A stretch of DNA of 64,000 bases from Chrysogorgia sp. JL179-B06 (GCA_035772405.1 JAYKKM010000175.1:824501-888500), one strand, 5' to 3'. Counted from the stretch's first letter, positions 1-10,834 are shown. Numbers and translations are program-made. Notes: generated from the sequence alone by a model not told the origin.

Positions 1-1315
1 CGATGAGCACACTGAAGACGACATGCCGGAAGACGTTCGTGTTAATTACGACGACTATCAAGACCACGCGAAAAAGATAAGGAGTGAGCAAGACGCGAGA
101 CAAGATTGGCAAAAAGAGACGTCATTTATTGACACTGACGATGGTAAGACGGTGACGATAAGGGGAACCAACACAGAAGTCCCGACAGTGGAGTTTGTTG
201 AACAGGAGTCATATGGTGACGTCGATGACACGAGCTTCAGTATAGCTTTTGAAGAGGAGGAGGAAATTAAGAGAAGACTGGGTGAGCTAAAAGCGTCCAA
301 CAAAGAGCTAGCAGAAAACAATGTAAAAAGAATCAAGCTAATAAGTAGGAAAATACGTAAATTAAGCAAAAAGGGACTCGGACACGACGACGCGTCAAGG
401 AAAATAGTTAACAGGTCGCAGGTTACGGACTCTGGGACTATTCTTTTCAAACCGATAAACAAAGATGGTAAATATGGAAAACCCAAACGAATTCTAATAC
501 CTGGGAAAAAAGGCTTGATCTACAGTAAAGACGCGAGTAGTAAAAACGCGATTGAGCAGTTCAAACAGTTAGTTAATCAAATCCCTGAGAGTACAGAAAC
601 AACAGCTGTCACAACAGAAGTGACCCCAGACGACTTACCAGTGATTGAAACAAGAGTGGGTCACGACGACATACCTGGGCTAACACCAAACGAGAACCGT
701 GAGCTGAGTGGTGTGCTTAATCCAAGTGAGAGTGTGTTGCGTGAATCGAGAGTAGGCGACACTGGTGCGTTGCAAGCGCAGGCAGACTATTTTCAAAAGG
801 CGATAGATGAAACGAGTGAGAGATTGGTAGAGCTTGACAAAAAAGCTGACCAAATTGGTCTCACGCCTGACGAAGAGCGAAAGTACGCTGGTTTGTTTGA
901 AAGAGAGTCAGGACTAAAGCAAGCCAGAGATAGAACCCTAGAACAGCGCAAGCTTGAAGAAGTTAGAGAGCAACAAGAAGTCGACATTGACAGATTGCAG
1001 AGGTTCAAGGAATGGGCCAAAGAAAATATGGTTGGGTTGAGCGCTGTGGCAATTTCAGTGGCTGGAATTATAACAACTATTATTATCGCTGGGAGGTCTG
1101 CTGTTATGAAAGGCGCTATTGCTACGAGGTCGTTCGCACAGGCTGTTAAGAATGCGATAACGAAGATGGGTCCATGGGCTGTTGGATTGGCTAATTTAGT
1201 TTACAACGCGTTGACGTTGGGTGCAAAGGGTCTCGCATGGTTGGCTCAAAATCTGTGGGTACTCGCGGTGGTACTTGCGTGGTTTGCGTATGATTATTAC
1301 AAGCTAAAACGGTAG
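1..1315 (+). CDS. Partial C-terminal multi-pass protein of a Polinton-like virus module
   Basis: The frame is open from the left edge. The first visible ATG is at 23 and leaves 430 residues, but bases 2-22 are also open, so the real start may lie outside. Residues about 80-120 and 230-325 are highly charged and look helical or coiled coil. The last 100 residues hold hydrophobic segments (about 336-360 and 382-428) and end in a basic tail. Proteins of this plan sit beside capsid and packaging-ATPase genes in virus-like elements of invertebrate genomes, so a virion-membrane or minor structural role is inferred from context only. The next gene starts 37 bases downstream on the same strand. No disabling change is visible. 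Confidence 0.6.
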   Translation, partial: DEHTEDDMPEDVRVNYDDYQDHAKKIRSEQDARQDWQKETSFIDTDDGKTVTIRGTNTEVPTVEFVEQESYGDVDDTSFSIAFEEEEEIKRRLGELKASNKELAENNVKRIKLISRKIRKLSKKGLGHDDASRKIVNRSQVTDSGTILFKPINKDGKYGKPKRILIPGKKGLIYSKDASSKNAIEQFKQLVNQIPESTETTAVTTEVTPDDLPVIETRVGHDDIPGLTPNENRELSGVLNPSESVLRESRVGDTGALQAQADYFQKAIDETSERLVELDKKADQIGLTPDEERKYAGLFERESGLKQARDRTLEQRKLEEVREQQEVDIDRLQRFKEWAKENMVGLSAVAISVAGIITTIIIAGRSAVMKGAIATRSFAQAVKNAITKMGPWAVGLANLVYNALTLGAKGLAWLAQNLWVLAVVLAWFAYDYYKLKR

Positions 1316-1352
1316 TCTCAGCCTCGAAGAAAACAAAACATACGTAAAGTAT

Positions 1353-2591
1353 ATGAACGTCACATCGGCAGAGTTGAGCCCTGGTTTTAGACGAGCGACC
1401 ATGGGTGTCATAAAAGGGGCGAGAACACAGCATGTGATCACGTTGAACCCTAATAAGGTCAGTCCTGGTGAGGAACTTTACATTGATATACCAAAGCTCA
1501 AGGTTAGCAGCTGTTTGGTGCCTGGGTCGTTGGGTCTAGTGTTCGACTTTAAGAATGCAAACGCCAAAAGCTGGTTCTTGAATAATGTTAGTAAGTTGTT
1601 AGTTGAGAAACTTGTTGTGAGACTAGCTGGAGAAGCTGTGTACGACAACAGTGGGGAAAATTACACTAGTGTTTATCGTGACCTTTGGGAAAGCGTCACT
1701 GTGCGAGACCAAATGATTGATTATGGTATTGGTGGTGAGAACTTGAGAAAGCTAATTTCTAAGGACGACAGTGGCGCGACAAGTGGGAACGTTGCTAAAG
1801 TTAGTGACGCGTTAATGTTTGGTGTGATTGGAACGAAACAGCGGATAAAGCTCGGCAAGATCATGAATGACCATGGGTTGTACGCTCCTTTTAGCATGAA
1901 TAACAACTTGCAGTATGTGATCACACTTCCGAAGGCCACAGACATCATGGTGGCGCAATCCAATGAAAGTGTAGGTGGATACACTCTGGAGAACCTCGAG
2001 CTCGAGTATGAAACGATCGATAACCAGGAGCTCGCTGATGAAATAGCGTCAGGTTACGCAAGTGGTAGGAGTTTGTCATATGAACACGTCACGTTGATGA
2101 AAACCACTGAATGGGACAAAGGCACGACCATTGTGAACGAGAATGTTAATCTCCCAAGAAAAAGCATGAAGGCGATCGTGTTGCTATTCACGAATAAGGT
2201 GCGAACAGACAGTGAGGAGTTTCTCTACCCAAATATCGAGAGTGTTAGAGTCACAATTGAAGGTGTGCCAAATAGTGTGTACTCACAAGGCATCCCAAAG
2301 TCGAAGTTCTATGCAGAAGCGAAACGATTGTTTGGGTTGGGTGAAGAACATGCTCAGTTTATGACTATACAGAAGTTCTATAAAGATGGCTTTGCGTTGG
2401 TCATCGACTTGAGGAGCGTCCAAGATAATTACAACGTCGCCACTGGTAAAAAAATTGTGAACACACAATCCGGCGTGCTTCTTGAAATCACTAAGAAAGC
2501 GACGACTGCGAATGTTATGTGTAGGGTGTTTGTGATGAGTGATGGGCTGGTCAACTTCATGAACAATGGGTTGCAGTCAATCCAGTATTAA
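1353..2591 (+). CDS. Putative double-jelly-roll major capsid protein, Polinton-like
   Basis: This 412-residue protein is beta-rich, has no transmembrane segment, and lies directly before a packaging ATPase gene (15-base gap). The C-terminal third contains a stretch reading FLYPNIESVRVTIEGVPN followed by a Tyr-Ser-Gln-Gly turn. That resembles the second jelly-roll region of the short Polinton-type capsid proteins annotated in invertebrates as F54H12.2-like, as I remember that family. The ATG at 1353 is the first in the frame; a second Met lies about 20 codons in. If correct, the protein forms the icosahedral shell. The assignment rests on context and resemblance, not an alignment; structure prediction would settle it. 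No stop or frameshift is present. Confidence 0.6.
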   Translation: MNVTSAELSPGFRRATMGVIKGARTQHVITLNPNKVSPGEELYIDIPKLKVSSCLVPGSLGLVFDFKNANAKSWFLNNVSKLLVEKLVVRLAGEAVYDNSGENYTSVYRDLWESVTVRDQMIDYGIGGENLRKLISKDDSGATSGNVAKVSDALMFGVIGTKQRIKLGKIMNDHGLYAPFSMNNNLQYVITLPKATDIMVAQSNESVGGYTLENLELEYETIDNQELADEIASGYASGRSLSYEHVTLMKTTEWDKGTTIVNENVNLPRKSMKAIVLLFTNKVRTDSEEFLYPNIESVRVTIEGVPNSVYSQGIPKSKFYAEAKRLFGLGEEHAQFMTIQKFYKDGFALVIDLRSVQDNYNVATGKKIVNTQSGVLLEITKKATTANVMCRVFVMSDGLVNFMNNGLQSIQY

Positions 2592-2606
2592 ATCAAACGT
2601 AATTTA

Positions 2607-3206
2607 ATGGAGACCCCGTTTAATGCGCTAATTGTTGGTATGACAGCTTGTGGTAAGACGCATTATTTGCTGGAAACATTGGAATCTGAGTATCGTGGTA
2701 AATTTGACTACATTGTGTTGATTTGTCCTACTTTCGAGTGGAACAAAGCGTATCAAGATTGGAAATATGTACGCGACCCTGATGTGTTAGCGATAGACTG
2801 CGCACAGGACAATGTCGACGCTGTTCTCAAGTGTGTGACTAACGTTTTTAAAGGTACTAACACTCTGATTGTGTTGGACGACTGTGCGAGTGGGCAGGAC
2901 GTTAAGAATAGGACTAGTCAATTGGTCAACTTAGCTTTTAGTGCGCGACATTTTATGTTGAGCGTTATTGTCATCACACAACAACTGACGTCGATCGCAA
3001 AACCGTATAGAGAAAACATTAGTAAGCTCATTTGCTTTTACTGTCCGAGCAGAAGTGATATGAAGGTTGTTATTGACGACTATCTCGGAAACATTAGCAA
3101 AGAGGAAGCGTCGGCGATTGTGACCGCATTAAAAAATAATAAGTATGCTAGACTTGAAATCTCACTGCGTTATCCATACAGTCACGAAGTTGTTATTCCG
3201 CAATAA
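2607..3206 (+). CDS. A32/FtsK-HerA-type genome-packaging ATPase
   Basis: The 199-residue protein has a Walker A motif GMTACGKT at residues 11-18 and a Walker B strand TLIVLDD at about 86-92. A strand reading VIVITQQ follows near residue 126, in the place of the polar sensor residue of A32-like ATPases. This family pumps viral DNA into the capsid in nucleocytoplasmic large DNA viruses, Polintons and adintoviruses. It is rather short but keeps the full P-loop core. It lies between the putative capsid gene (15 bases upstream) and a small gene (3 bases downstream), the usual morphogenesis arrangement. Its start ATG follows the previous stop closely and the frame is intact. Confidence 0.82.
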   Translation: METPFNALIVGMTACGKTHYLLETLESEYRGKFDYIVLICPTFEWNKAYQDWKYVRDPDVLAIDCAQDNVDAVLKCVTNVFKGTNTLIVLDDCASGQDVKNRTSQLVNLAFSARHFMLSVIVITQQLTSIAKPYRENISKLICFYCPSRSDMKVVIDDYLGNISKEEASAIVTALKNNKYARLEISLRYPYSHEVVIPQ

Positions 3207-3209
3207 AAT

Positions 3210-3722
3210 ATGGGTATAAGTAATAGCGTGATGGTAAAACGCAAAAGTGAGGAAAACCCCACGATTGAGGAATTAGTTGAGGAGACTGACGACACCTCAA
3301 CTGTGGAAGACAACGTTGACGTTAGGAGATCCGAACTTATTAGACTGTCCGGTGACGGTGTGGTAAGTCAGTCCGAAGCGTACATTAAAAAAGCGTCCGC
3401 GAAAGTTATTGATAAGATATGGCGCCAACACGAGTTGAAGAGAATGGAGATCGCAAACGCTTTTCTCACCGACTTGCTAATCAGCAAATTCGCCAGCTTA
3501 CTAGATGGGTTGAACGCTATCGAGAACCCTGAGGAACTAAACGACGAACTACAAAAAGATCCGTTACTAAAGAAAGACGTTGAGAGTATTGTCGCGATTG
3601 TGACACCGTACGTACCTTTCTTGGGCTTGTTGTCGGGAGGAATTATAACATCGAAACACGTGTACGATCATCATTTTAGGAGCGAGGTGGTAGACACTGA
3701 GAGTAGTGAACAAACAGACTAA
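3210..3722 (+). CDS. Small protein with N-myristoylation-like start, last gene of the virus module
   Basis: The product has 170 residues and I do not recognise its family. It begins MGISNS, which fits the N-myristoylation pattern (Gly at 2, Ser at 6), followed by Lys-Arg-Lys. Residues 20-50 are acidic, the middle is helical and charged, and residues about 130-150 form a hydrophobic segment (VPFLGLLSGGII). The start lies 3 bases after the ATPase stop, so the four genes are very tightly packed. A lipid-anchored, membrane-associated structural role would suit a virion protein, but this is inference. A hairpin followed by a T run lies about 85 bases after the stop. Confidence 0.55.
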   Translation: MGISNSVMVKRKSEENPTIEELVEETDDTSTVEDNVDVRRSELIRLSGDGVVSQSEAYIKKASAKVIDKIWRQHELKRMEIANAFLTDLLISKFASLLDGLNAIENPEELNDELQKDPLLKKDVESIVAIVTPYVPFLGLLSGGIITSKHVYDHHFRSEVVDTESSEQTD

Positions 3723-3806
3723 TTCGTAGAGTAGTTGGCTATTTGTTAGTCAATGTTGTTAGCCAATCAAAAGAGCACCATTTTGCTATCCATTTGGATA
3801 AACATC

Positions 3807-3840
3807 ACCACTAGACTTGAAAATCTAGTGGTTTTTTTTC
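3807..3840 (+). terminator. Hairpin plus T8 run behind the virus module
   Basis: ACCACTAGA and TCTAGTGGT can pair as a 9-bp stem around a short A-rich loop, directly followed by eight T. It lies about 85 bases after the last gene of the module. It has the shape of an intrinsic terminator, or a stem ending in a polymerase III stop; its role in an animal nucleus is unknown. Confidence 0.4.
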
Positions 3841-3871
3841 GCGCGTGAGTTGAGACAGCAGTAGTTTGTCG

Positions 3872-4025
3872 AAAAAATGTGAAAACGTTGAAACAACACT
3901 CTCTATTTTTTAAATACGTGAAAATGTTGAAACGACACTTTCTTTTTTAAATATGTGAAAAATGTGAAACGACACATTCTATTTTTTAAAAAACATGCAA
4001 AAATATTGAAATGTCACATTATTAG
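3872..4025. repeat. Four degenerate tandem units of about 40 bp
   Basis: The pattern GTGAAAA-xGTTGAAAC-xACAC followed by a T/A-rich stretch repeats at about 3878, 3918, 3955 and 3995, with growing divergence. Bases 4030-4320 after it hold no gene that I can support. Confidence 0.6.
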
Positions 4026-4323
4026 CATATAAATCGAGTTTGTGGTCTTATTTGATGTATGTTGTAAATTTAGAATTACCGAAATGACATCGAACTTTTG
4101 GGGGTTTGGGATTTGGTGTAAATTTGGTGATGTTTTGGCGATTATATTCGCGTTCAACATTGAATATGTAAAAAATGAGCTCGTAGCCCCACTCTCTATA
4201 CTACTCCCTTGCACTACAGATTTGTAGTGTTTTATGTGTAAATAGTTATTTTTATCCAGTTTTAACTTCATGTATACAGCTCCTTCTTGTTGAGCACTTT
4301 ACGACGAAGGAATCAATTCTTAT

Positions 4324-4340
4324 TCTACTATATATATATA

Positions 4341-4424
<84 letters not shown>
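4324..4424. repeat. TA microsatellite
   Basis: Nearly uninterrupted alternating TA with two phase breaks. Reading frames across it are artefacts (Tyr-Ile repeats). Confidence 0.95.
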
Positions 4425-4425
<1 letters not shown>

Positions 4426-4555
4426 TCGCAGTTTGAGCACTTTGGTGACTCCACAATGCAATCCAACAATGTGTAGCCGTACATAGTGGGTCCCAAGTCC
4501 ACAGTTACCATAAAGCCATTATGGTGATAGCCGGTAGGGCACATTGTATACTTTC

Positions 4556-4597
<42 letters not shown>
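4556..4597. repeat. TA microsatellite
   Basis: A short alternating TA run. The sequence between it and the neighbouring arrays carries no supported gene. Confidence 0.93.
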
Positions 4598-4600
<3 letters not shown>

Positions 4601-4660
4601 CGCTTACCTCAAAACTGGTCTGCTACAACTTGTTTCATCTGTAAAAGAATCTTCAGGCAG

Positions 4661-5386
<726 letters not shown>

Positions 5387-5395
<9 letters not shown>

Positions 5396-5563
5396 TTATG
5401 GTGAAGGAAAACTTCGAGTGTTGGAATACATACATTTTAAGACCAAACCGGGACCAGCTGCGAAAAATGCAACTTAGCGGCCTTCCGGTAGGTATTCCAA
5501 CACTCGAAATTTTCCTTCACCATAAATCCTTTCAACATGTAGCTTGATCGAGTGAAATGCCAA
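5387..5563. mobile_element. Two SINE tail pieces joined head to head
   Basis: Bases 5387-5490 repeat the reverse-strand SINE tail. At about 5491 the sequence switches to the same tail in forward orientation (ATTCCAACACTCGAAATTTT). The result is a palindrome of roughly 90-bp arms, probably a rearranged or nested insertion. Confidence 0.7.
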
Positions 5564-5569
5564 ATACTA

Positions 5570-5570
<1 letters not shown>

Positions 5571-5634
<64 letters not shown>
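5571..5634. repeat. TA microsatellite
   Basis: About 60 bp of alternating TA between two SINE pieces. Confidence 0.94.
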
Positions 5635-5635
<1 letters not shown>

Positions 5636-5638
<3 letters not shown>

Positions 5639-5740
5639 TCGATCAAACTACATGTTTAAAGGATCCATGGCGAAGGAAAATTTCGAGTGTTGGAATACAT
5701 ACATTTTAAGACCAAACCGGGACCAGTTGCGAAATTTCAT
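5636..5740 (-). mobile_element. SINE tail fragment, reverse
   Basis: It shares with the other copies the segment from the GATCAAACTACATG border through AAACCGGGACCAG, but the tRNA-like head is missing. Confidence 0.7.
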
Positions 5741-5866
5741 AGCTTGAACTGCAGTGATGATTCTAGCAGCGCTATTTTGCAGCTTTTGAAGCTCAGCTGC
5801 TATAGTGTTTTACCCAAATTACCCTATACCTCACTACAATAAACAAAATGGTGCAAAATTAACGAT

Positions 5867-7410
5867 TTATAAATTGTTATTAAAACTAATCTCTAGGTGC
5901 GTATATGGCTTCAGTCTGCGTAACACTCCAAGCACCTTGGCAATTTTGTTAGATTTATAAATTATGTGTGACTCCAAATTAAGGTTTTCGTCAACAATAA
6001 CACCAAGGTACTTGAACGAGCTCTTTCTTTCGATTTGCATACCATCTAAATTTATATTCAAATTAGCTTTCATAGATGAGACTTTTTGACGTGTTCCAAT
6101 TAACATATATTTAGTTTTCGTTACATTTAAACTAAGTTTATTGGCTTTTAGCCATTCGTGAATGGTTTCAAGATCTTGGTTTATTGAAAGTACGATCTCA
6201 TTTTGATCATCCGAGGCATAGGTGAGGTTAGTATCATCAGCGTACATCCGTACTTTAGATGATAAAGTACAGTTAGGCAAGTCATTAATGTATATTAAAA
6301 AGAACAGCGGACCAAGAATAGATCCTTGTGGAACGCCGCATTTAACAGTACAGGAGTCTGATAAAATTTCATGGACTCGCGTTTTTTGAGTGCGATTAGC
6401 AAGATAATTTGCAACCCATGCCAGAGCTTTTGATTGAAACCCATAAATATTTAGTTTTGTTATAAGGATATCGTGATCAATAGTATCGAAAGCTTTTATC
6501 GAGAAACAAGACTGCATTAGTTAAGCCATTGTCAATATTCAGAAACCATTCATTTGTGGCATCTAAAAGTGCCATTACGGTTGAATGCAAAGGCCTAAAG
6601 CCTGATTGAAACTTAGCTAAGATGTTATTATTAGTTAAATAACTTTAATTTCAGAAGATTGGCAGGAATAGTGTCAAGGCCACTTGCTTTATTAGTCTTC
6701 AAATTATTTATAATTTCAATTACTTCTGCATGAGATAATCGTTAATAATCGTCAATAATTGAAATTTGAATTTGAATATGAAACTGTAGAGGCTAATTTA
6801 GGCCCGACATTAACAAAGTAATGATTAAAAGCATTGCTAACGGACCTACTATTCTTGGATAGAATTTATTCCTTTCCAAGTTCTACGCATATCGCTCGTA
6901 TTTGTGGAAAAGAAATTACTGTAGTAATGAGACTTACTCCTTTTTATAGTTACATTAACATGATTCCTAGCACGTCTGAAAGCTGTCCAATCAGATTCAG
7001 TATTTTTAATAATAGCTATCCGTTTCAATCTGTCCCTCTCGTGCATCAGGTGTTTGATATCAGCAGTTAAGCAGGGAGCAGATGAGTTCTTAGCCCGTTT
7101 TGACTTAACCGAGGCATGCAAGTTAGCGATTTCTAAGAACATTTCTTTCCATAGCTCCCATGCCTGTAAGGGATTATTATATGTTTCAATTTCGTCCCAA
7201 GGAGCTTGGACAATGTCCATTAGAAAACGCTGTGATTCAAAATTCTTGTAGCGCCTAAATTGAATAACTTCACTGAGGGGTCTAGTCGAGTCTCGTTAAT
7301 TATTAAAATGTCTAGTGTTTTATTAATTATTTGGACTCGAAGTTCGTCTATATGTTAATTTGAGCAAACTATTTATATTTAGAGGCAATTTTAAATCCCT
7401 TAAGCTTAAG
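5867..7410 (-). pseudogene. Broken non-LTR retrotransposon (Jockey/CR1-like ORF2)
   Basis: Read on the minus strand, bases 7410-7280 encode an endonuclease fragment (HIDELR, then INETRLD). An internal deletion leads into the linker (FESQRFLMDIVQAPWDEIE, 7220-6849), and a reverse transcriptase domain occupies 6517-5867 with AFDTIDHDIL, GVPQGSILGPL and the catalytic YADDT. A frameshift near 6510 separates the conserved entry to the polymerase domain, and further breaks lie at 6517-6849. The element copied itself by target-primed reverse transcription when active; this copy is dead and lacks the C-terminus of ORF2. No poly-A or target duplication could be fixed with confidence. Confidence 0.88.
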
Positions 7411-7559
7411 CTTAAGCGTGCTCATCCTCCCTACACGCCCGTAATGTAACGTTTTCGGTAAGTGGTGGCGAGTTTACCCCAAATACAATGCTTCCTTATA
7501 GTGTCGGTCATAGATTCCCTGCCAAAAAAGTTAGGAACGTTTTTGATTGGTCGCTTGAA

Positions 7560-7672
7560 ATTCCCGTGCTCCACTGCGAAATGGAGCACGTGCGCACGAC
7601 AGAACGCGGGTTCAATTCCGAGGCGGAAGGCCTTGAGTTGAAGTTGTACTTTTCGCAACTAATCCCGATTGG
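7560..7672 (+). mobile_element. Partial tRNA-derived SINE
   Basis: GGTTCAATTCC (B-box) at 7608-7618 is followed by GGCGGAAGGCCTTGA and a diverged TTTTCGCAACT tail, matching the SINE at 32.3 kb. The A-box half has been replaced by other sequence. The preceding 7425-7455 shares the GCCCGTAATGTA-xCG module seen at 28.1 and 30.9 kb. Confidence 0.6.
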
Positions 7673-7689
7673 CTCATGATTCGACACTA

Positions 7690-8440
7690 TTTACCATGGA
7701 TAACTTTTCCTTCATCTGATTCACCGAGTGTAAATCCAAATATGAATTGAAGATAAAATATCTACACTGTAGATTTCACCGTGAGATATATTATTTCATT
7801 TTTGTATTAATCGTGAGCGGGCGGAATCCTAGGCATTCCTGAAATTTGATTGGCTACCTGAATGTGTGGTTTTGGCGATATCTGACCATGGTCACGCTAT
7901 CCTAAATAATGCTAAATTTTTGTAATGGTAATTTTGCTTTATTATTAACTGGAAAATAGAAAACGAACACATAATTTTATTCAATTAAGCTGGACATAAC
8001 AATTTATCATACAAAAATTGTTGGTTGGTTTTCCTTTCCTTATCCAAATAATGCAGTTTACTGAACTAAAGCCCACGATACATCTACGAAGTTTAGGAAA
8101 TTCTATTTCGGAAATTTTGTTATGGAAACCTGCTTTCTCAAGATAGAACACTGCTCTATCAACGGAAGTTTCCGAAACTTTTTCAAAAGTTTTGAAAACA
8201 TGTTTCCGAAACATTCGCTAATGTATCGTGTCTCAAGTCTTTCACCTTGCATAATAAAAAAATTAATGTTATTTACCGTTTTGGTCGGTCTATATAACCC
8301 TCGGCCTATCGCCTCGGGCAGTTTCTGAAACCTCGGGGAAATATTTTTGTATATGGACCTCCCATCCGGTAAATAACATATATATCTTCACGGTGAAGTT
8401 ATCATTGGCTATTTCACCGATATAATAAACAGAACATTAC
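7690..8440. other. Non-coding stretch, no supported gene
   Basis: Only short decayed repeat pieces are visible (TTTCACCGTGAGATAT near 7780; TTTCACCGATATAAT near 8415 may be its relative). No convincing coding sequence. Confidence 0.6.
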
Positions 8441-8570
8441 ATGGCCGCATGGAGATACGAATTTTATCTTCTCGTGGTAATAATATTTCTCACTGGTTCA
8501 CTTCGCTAAAAAGTGAGAGATTACCAACACTCGCAGATAAAATCCGTATATCCACATGGTATGTATGTGC
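8440..8570. mobile_element. Small fold-back element
   Basis: CATGGAGATACGAATTTTAT at the left pairs imperfectly with ATAAAATCCGTATATCCACA at the right, and CTCACT-type sequences pair inside. This is a miniature inverted-repeat element with about 50-bp arms. Bases 8640-8940 beyond it hold nothing I can name. Confidence 0.6.
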
Positions 8571-8942
8571 ATGTAATATCCTCTATAATATACAGCATAC
8601 TGTACATGGCATATACCCACCACTAAAGCTGTCAAGATATTGATAATATTCCTTGATCTCTAATACAGCGTTTTCCATGATGGTCTAAAAATTGAGAATA
8701 AAGTGCAGTTTAACTGAGTATTTGAACTGGACGATCGTCCATGTATTTCTGTTTACTACAAGCTCCCACATTCACTACAGCAATGTGACACACATCAGAT
8801 TCTGTTGCAACTAATTTATTTATTTATTTATTTACTTATTTAGTTTTGCCAAACATCAAAATGTTTAGTAAATAAAGTGTCTATGTCATGATATTTATAC
8901 TAAATGGAACATTCTAAGAAGATTTGTAACATATCTTCTAAG

Positions 8943-9110
8943 GCGAAAATGTGATCTTCGTTGACTTTTTGTAGTTAAAGTTACCGGACATGACGTCAAA
9001 TGAGGAATTTTTGAAGCAAGAAACAAAAGAAAACTGATTTGCATTGCCTCATTTGACGTCACGTCCGGTAACTTTGACAGAGAAAAACTCCATGAAGATT
9101 AAATTTTCGT
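8943..9110. mobile_element. Fold-back element with TGACGTCA in the arms
   Basis: TTACCGGACATGACGTCAAA on the left pairs with TTTGACGTCACGTCCGGTAA on the right; arms are about 60 bp and the loop about 40 bp. No coding capacity, so this is a miniature inverted-repeat element. Confidence 0.75.
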
Positions 9111-9424
9111 CTGACAAGATATATTAGGATTTTGTTCAGGAAGGCCCAAATATTACGAATTGGTAAAATCTACAACGATGATATAGGCACATTTATTTAC
9201 TACGGTTACAAGTTATTACAGTTTATACAATAACTTCTTTATTACGCACATTCTCATTGGTTGTTGGCCATCTATTATAGGACAGATGCACGGATCACGT
9301 CAGCTCACGCCATATCACGTCAGCCGACTTTTTTTATCTTTTTTCATGCCCCAGAAATCGCCAAAGAGCTAATAAGCCTTGTGAATGTTTGTTTCCAATT
9401 TTTATTGTATAAAACAAATAGATT

Positions 9425-9556
9425 CCATTTTGCCGTTGTCTGATCCGAGTTATAGATGCACAGAGGACGTCAGAACGTGGTAAGAACATCAGTGACCCAC
9501 TCGACTATCATCTCGTGGGTCACTTTTTTGGTCTTACCAAACAGACAACGGCAAAT
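9425..9556. mobile_element. Fold-back element sharing a GATGCACAGA-GACGTCA motif
   Basis: TTGCCGTTGTCTG pairs with CAGACAACGGCAA, and inside it GTGACCCAC pairs with GTGGGTCAC. The left arm carries AGATGCACAGAGGACGTCA, also found in the next element and in diverged form at 9285-9300. Confidence 0.7.
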
Positions 9557-9589
9557 TATTATAAGTATACACAGTACATACAGTATTTA

Positions 9590-9775
9590 ACAAATTGATT
9601 ATATTTCTCCGTGCGTGTGTACTGTAATAGATGCACAGATGACATCATAGCGTGTAAAGAACCACAAAGTACGACACGAGCCGCCGGGGCGAGTGCCGTG
9701 ACTTTTGTTCTTTACACGCTATGACGTCTTCTGTGCATCTATTACAGTACACACGCACGGAAAAATGTAATCTAT
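9590..9775. mobile_element. Fold-back element with near-perfect arms of more than 60 bp
   Basis: CCGTGCGTGTGTACTGTAAT at 9609 is matched in reverse complement ending at 9760, and pairing continues inward through GATGCACAGATGAC and TTTACACGCTATGACGTC. The high arm identity suggests recent origin or gene conversion between arms. Confidence 0.8.
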
Positions 9776-9779
9776 TTGT

Positions 9780-10385
9780 TTTATACATCAAATACTACAT
9801 TTTCCGAACTTTAACATTCTTAAATCGTCAAGTGGACAGGGCTTTTGAAGAGAGGGAAATTACGGGGTAAAAAAATCATCAAAAAATGAAAATCATGTTT
9901 AATTACGTCATTAGTGATCTATACAAATAACGTGACCTGATTGGTTAACGAAAGAAACACAATAGTTCTGATTGGCTAATACTTCAAGCTGCTACGTCAT
10001 GCATAAATTATGCAAACAAGAAAACATTTGAGATAATACAAAGAAATCAAATCATTCGATTAGTTCACAAAGTTCCTTGGTGTTCATGGGCAAATATTTA
10101 ACGTTCAAATGGTAGATCAGCTTTCTTCTGCGTGGGATCTTGCTGGCCCATATATACTTGAACATTTCCGATGGTACAGGCGTTGAAAAAACCGGTTGGA
10201 AAAGCGTTACTTGTCAGGGAAGTCACTTGAAAGCTGCTGGTTGTTCTGTGGAAGTACTGTTGACAAGTACTAGTGTAGAAAACGGTTAACATTCATTACT
10301 ATATATATAATAACTAACTATATTTAGATCTAGCGAACAATCAAGTCCGTCGCCATGGCGAAGTCAGACGATCTAATTGACCTTT
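9780..10385. other. Non-coding stretch, no supported gene
   Basis: It contains several TGATTGG / CCAAT-type boxes and a TATATATAATAA stretch near 10300. No gene is convincing. Confidence 0.5.
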
Positions 10386-10389
10386 ATAT

Positions 10390-10595
10390 TTGTTGACATT
10401 AGTCGAAGTCTTTTGTGTGTGCGTGAGAAGGTATGAATCGAATAGTTGATGTAAATCGAGATGTAAAATAGTGTAAGTAAATCTACGAAACTAAAAGGAG
10501 AGTTGTCTGGTGTCACAGGAAATTTCAATGCGACGAGGCTGATTAAGTGAGAGACCGAAGATTCCCCACACTAGAACTGGCGACCCCGGAAGGAT
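10390..10595 (+). promoter_or_regulatory. Probable 5' LTR end and primer-binding region of a BEL/Pao element
   Basis: TGTTGACATT at about 10392 could begin the LTR. The 3' end reads GATTCCCCACACTAG and is followed by AACTGGCGACCCCGGAAGG, the kind of motif that follows the LTR in BEL elements. The terminal 30 bases recur at 29588-29618, supporting an LTR end. The gag start lies about 240 bases downstream. Confidence 0.55.
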
Positions 10596-10834
10596 TTCGA
10601 GTTAAATCCAGCGAAAATTGGTGAGGAAGAAACTGACAAGTAAACTACAGGTATACTTGCCATTAAAACGTTTTCATGAAGTGATTACACATTTAATATT
10701 CCTGAACAAGAAATTATTTTGGATTTGTTGATGGTTCGGGTCGTGTACGCATATAGTTTAATATTAAATAAACTGAGCGATAATTGTTATAACTATACGA
10801 ACGAAAGCAACTTTTGACAGTAATAATATAAACT

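Noticed and set aside
10098..10292. 64-codon minus-strand frame as a gene
   Set aside because: No recognisable motif, no neighbours of the same kind, and it lies next to LTR sequence.
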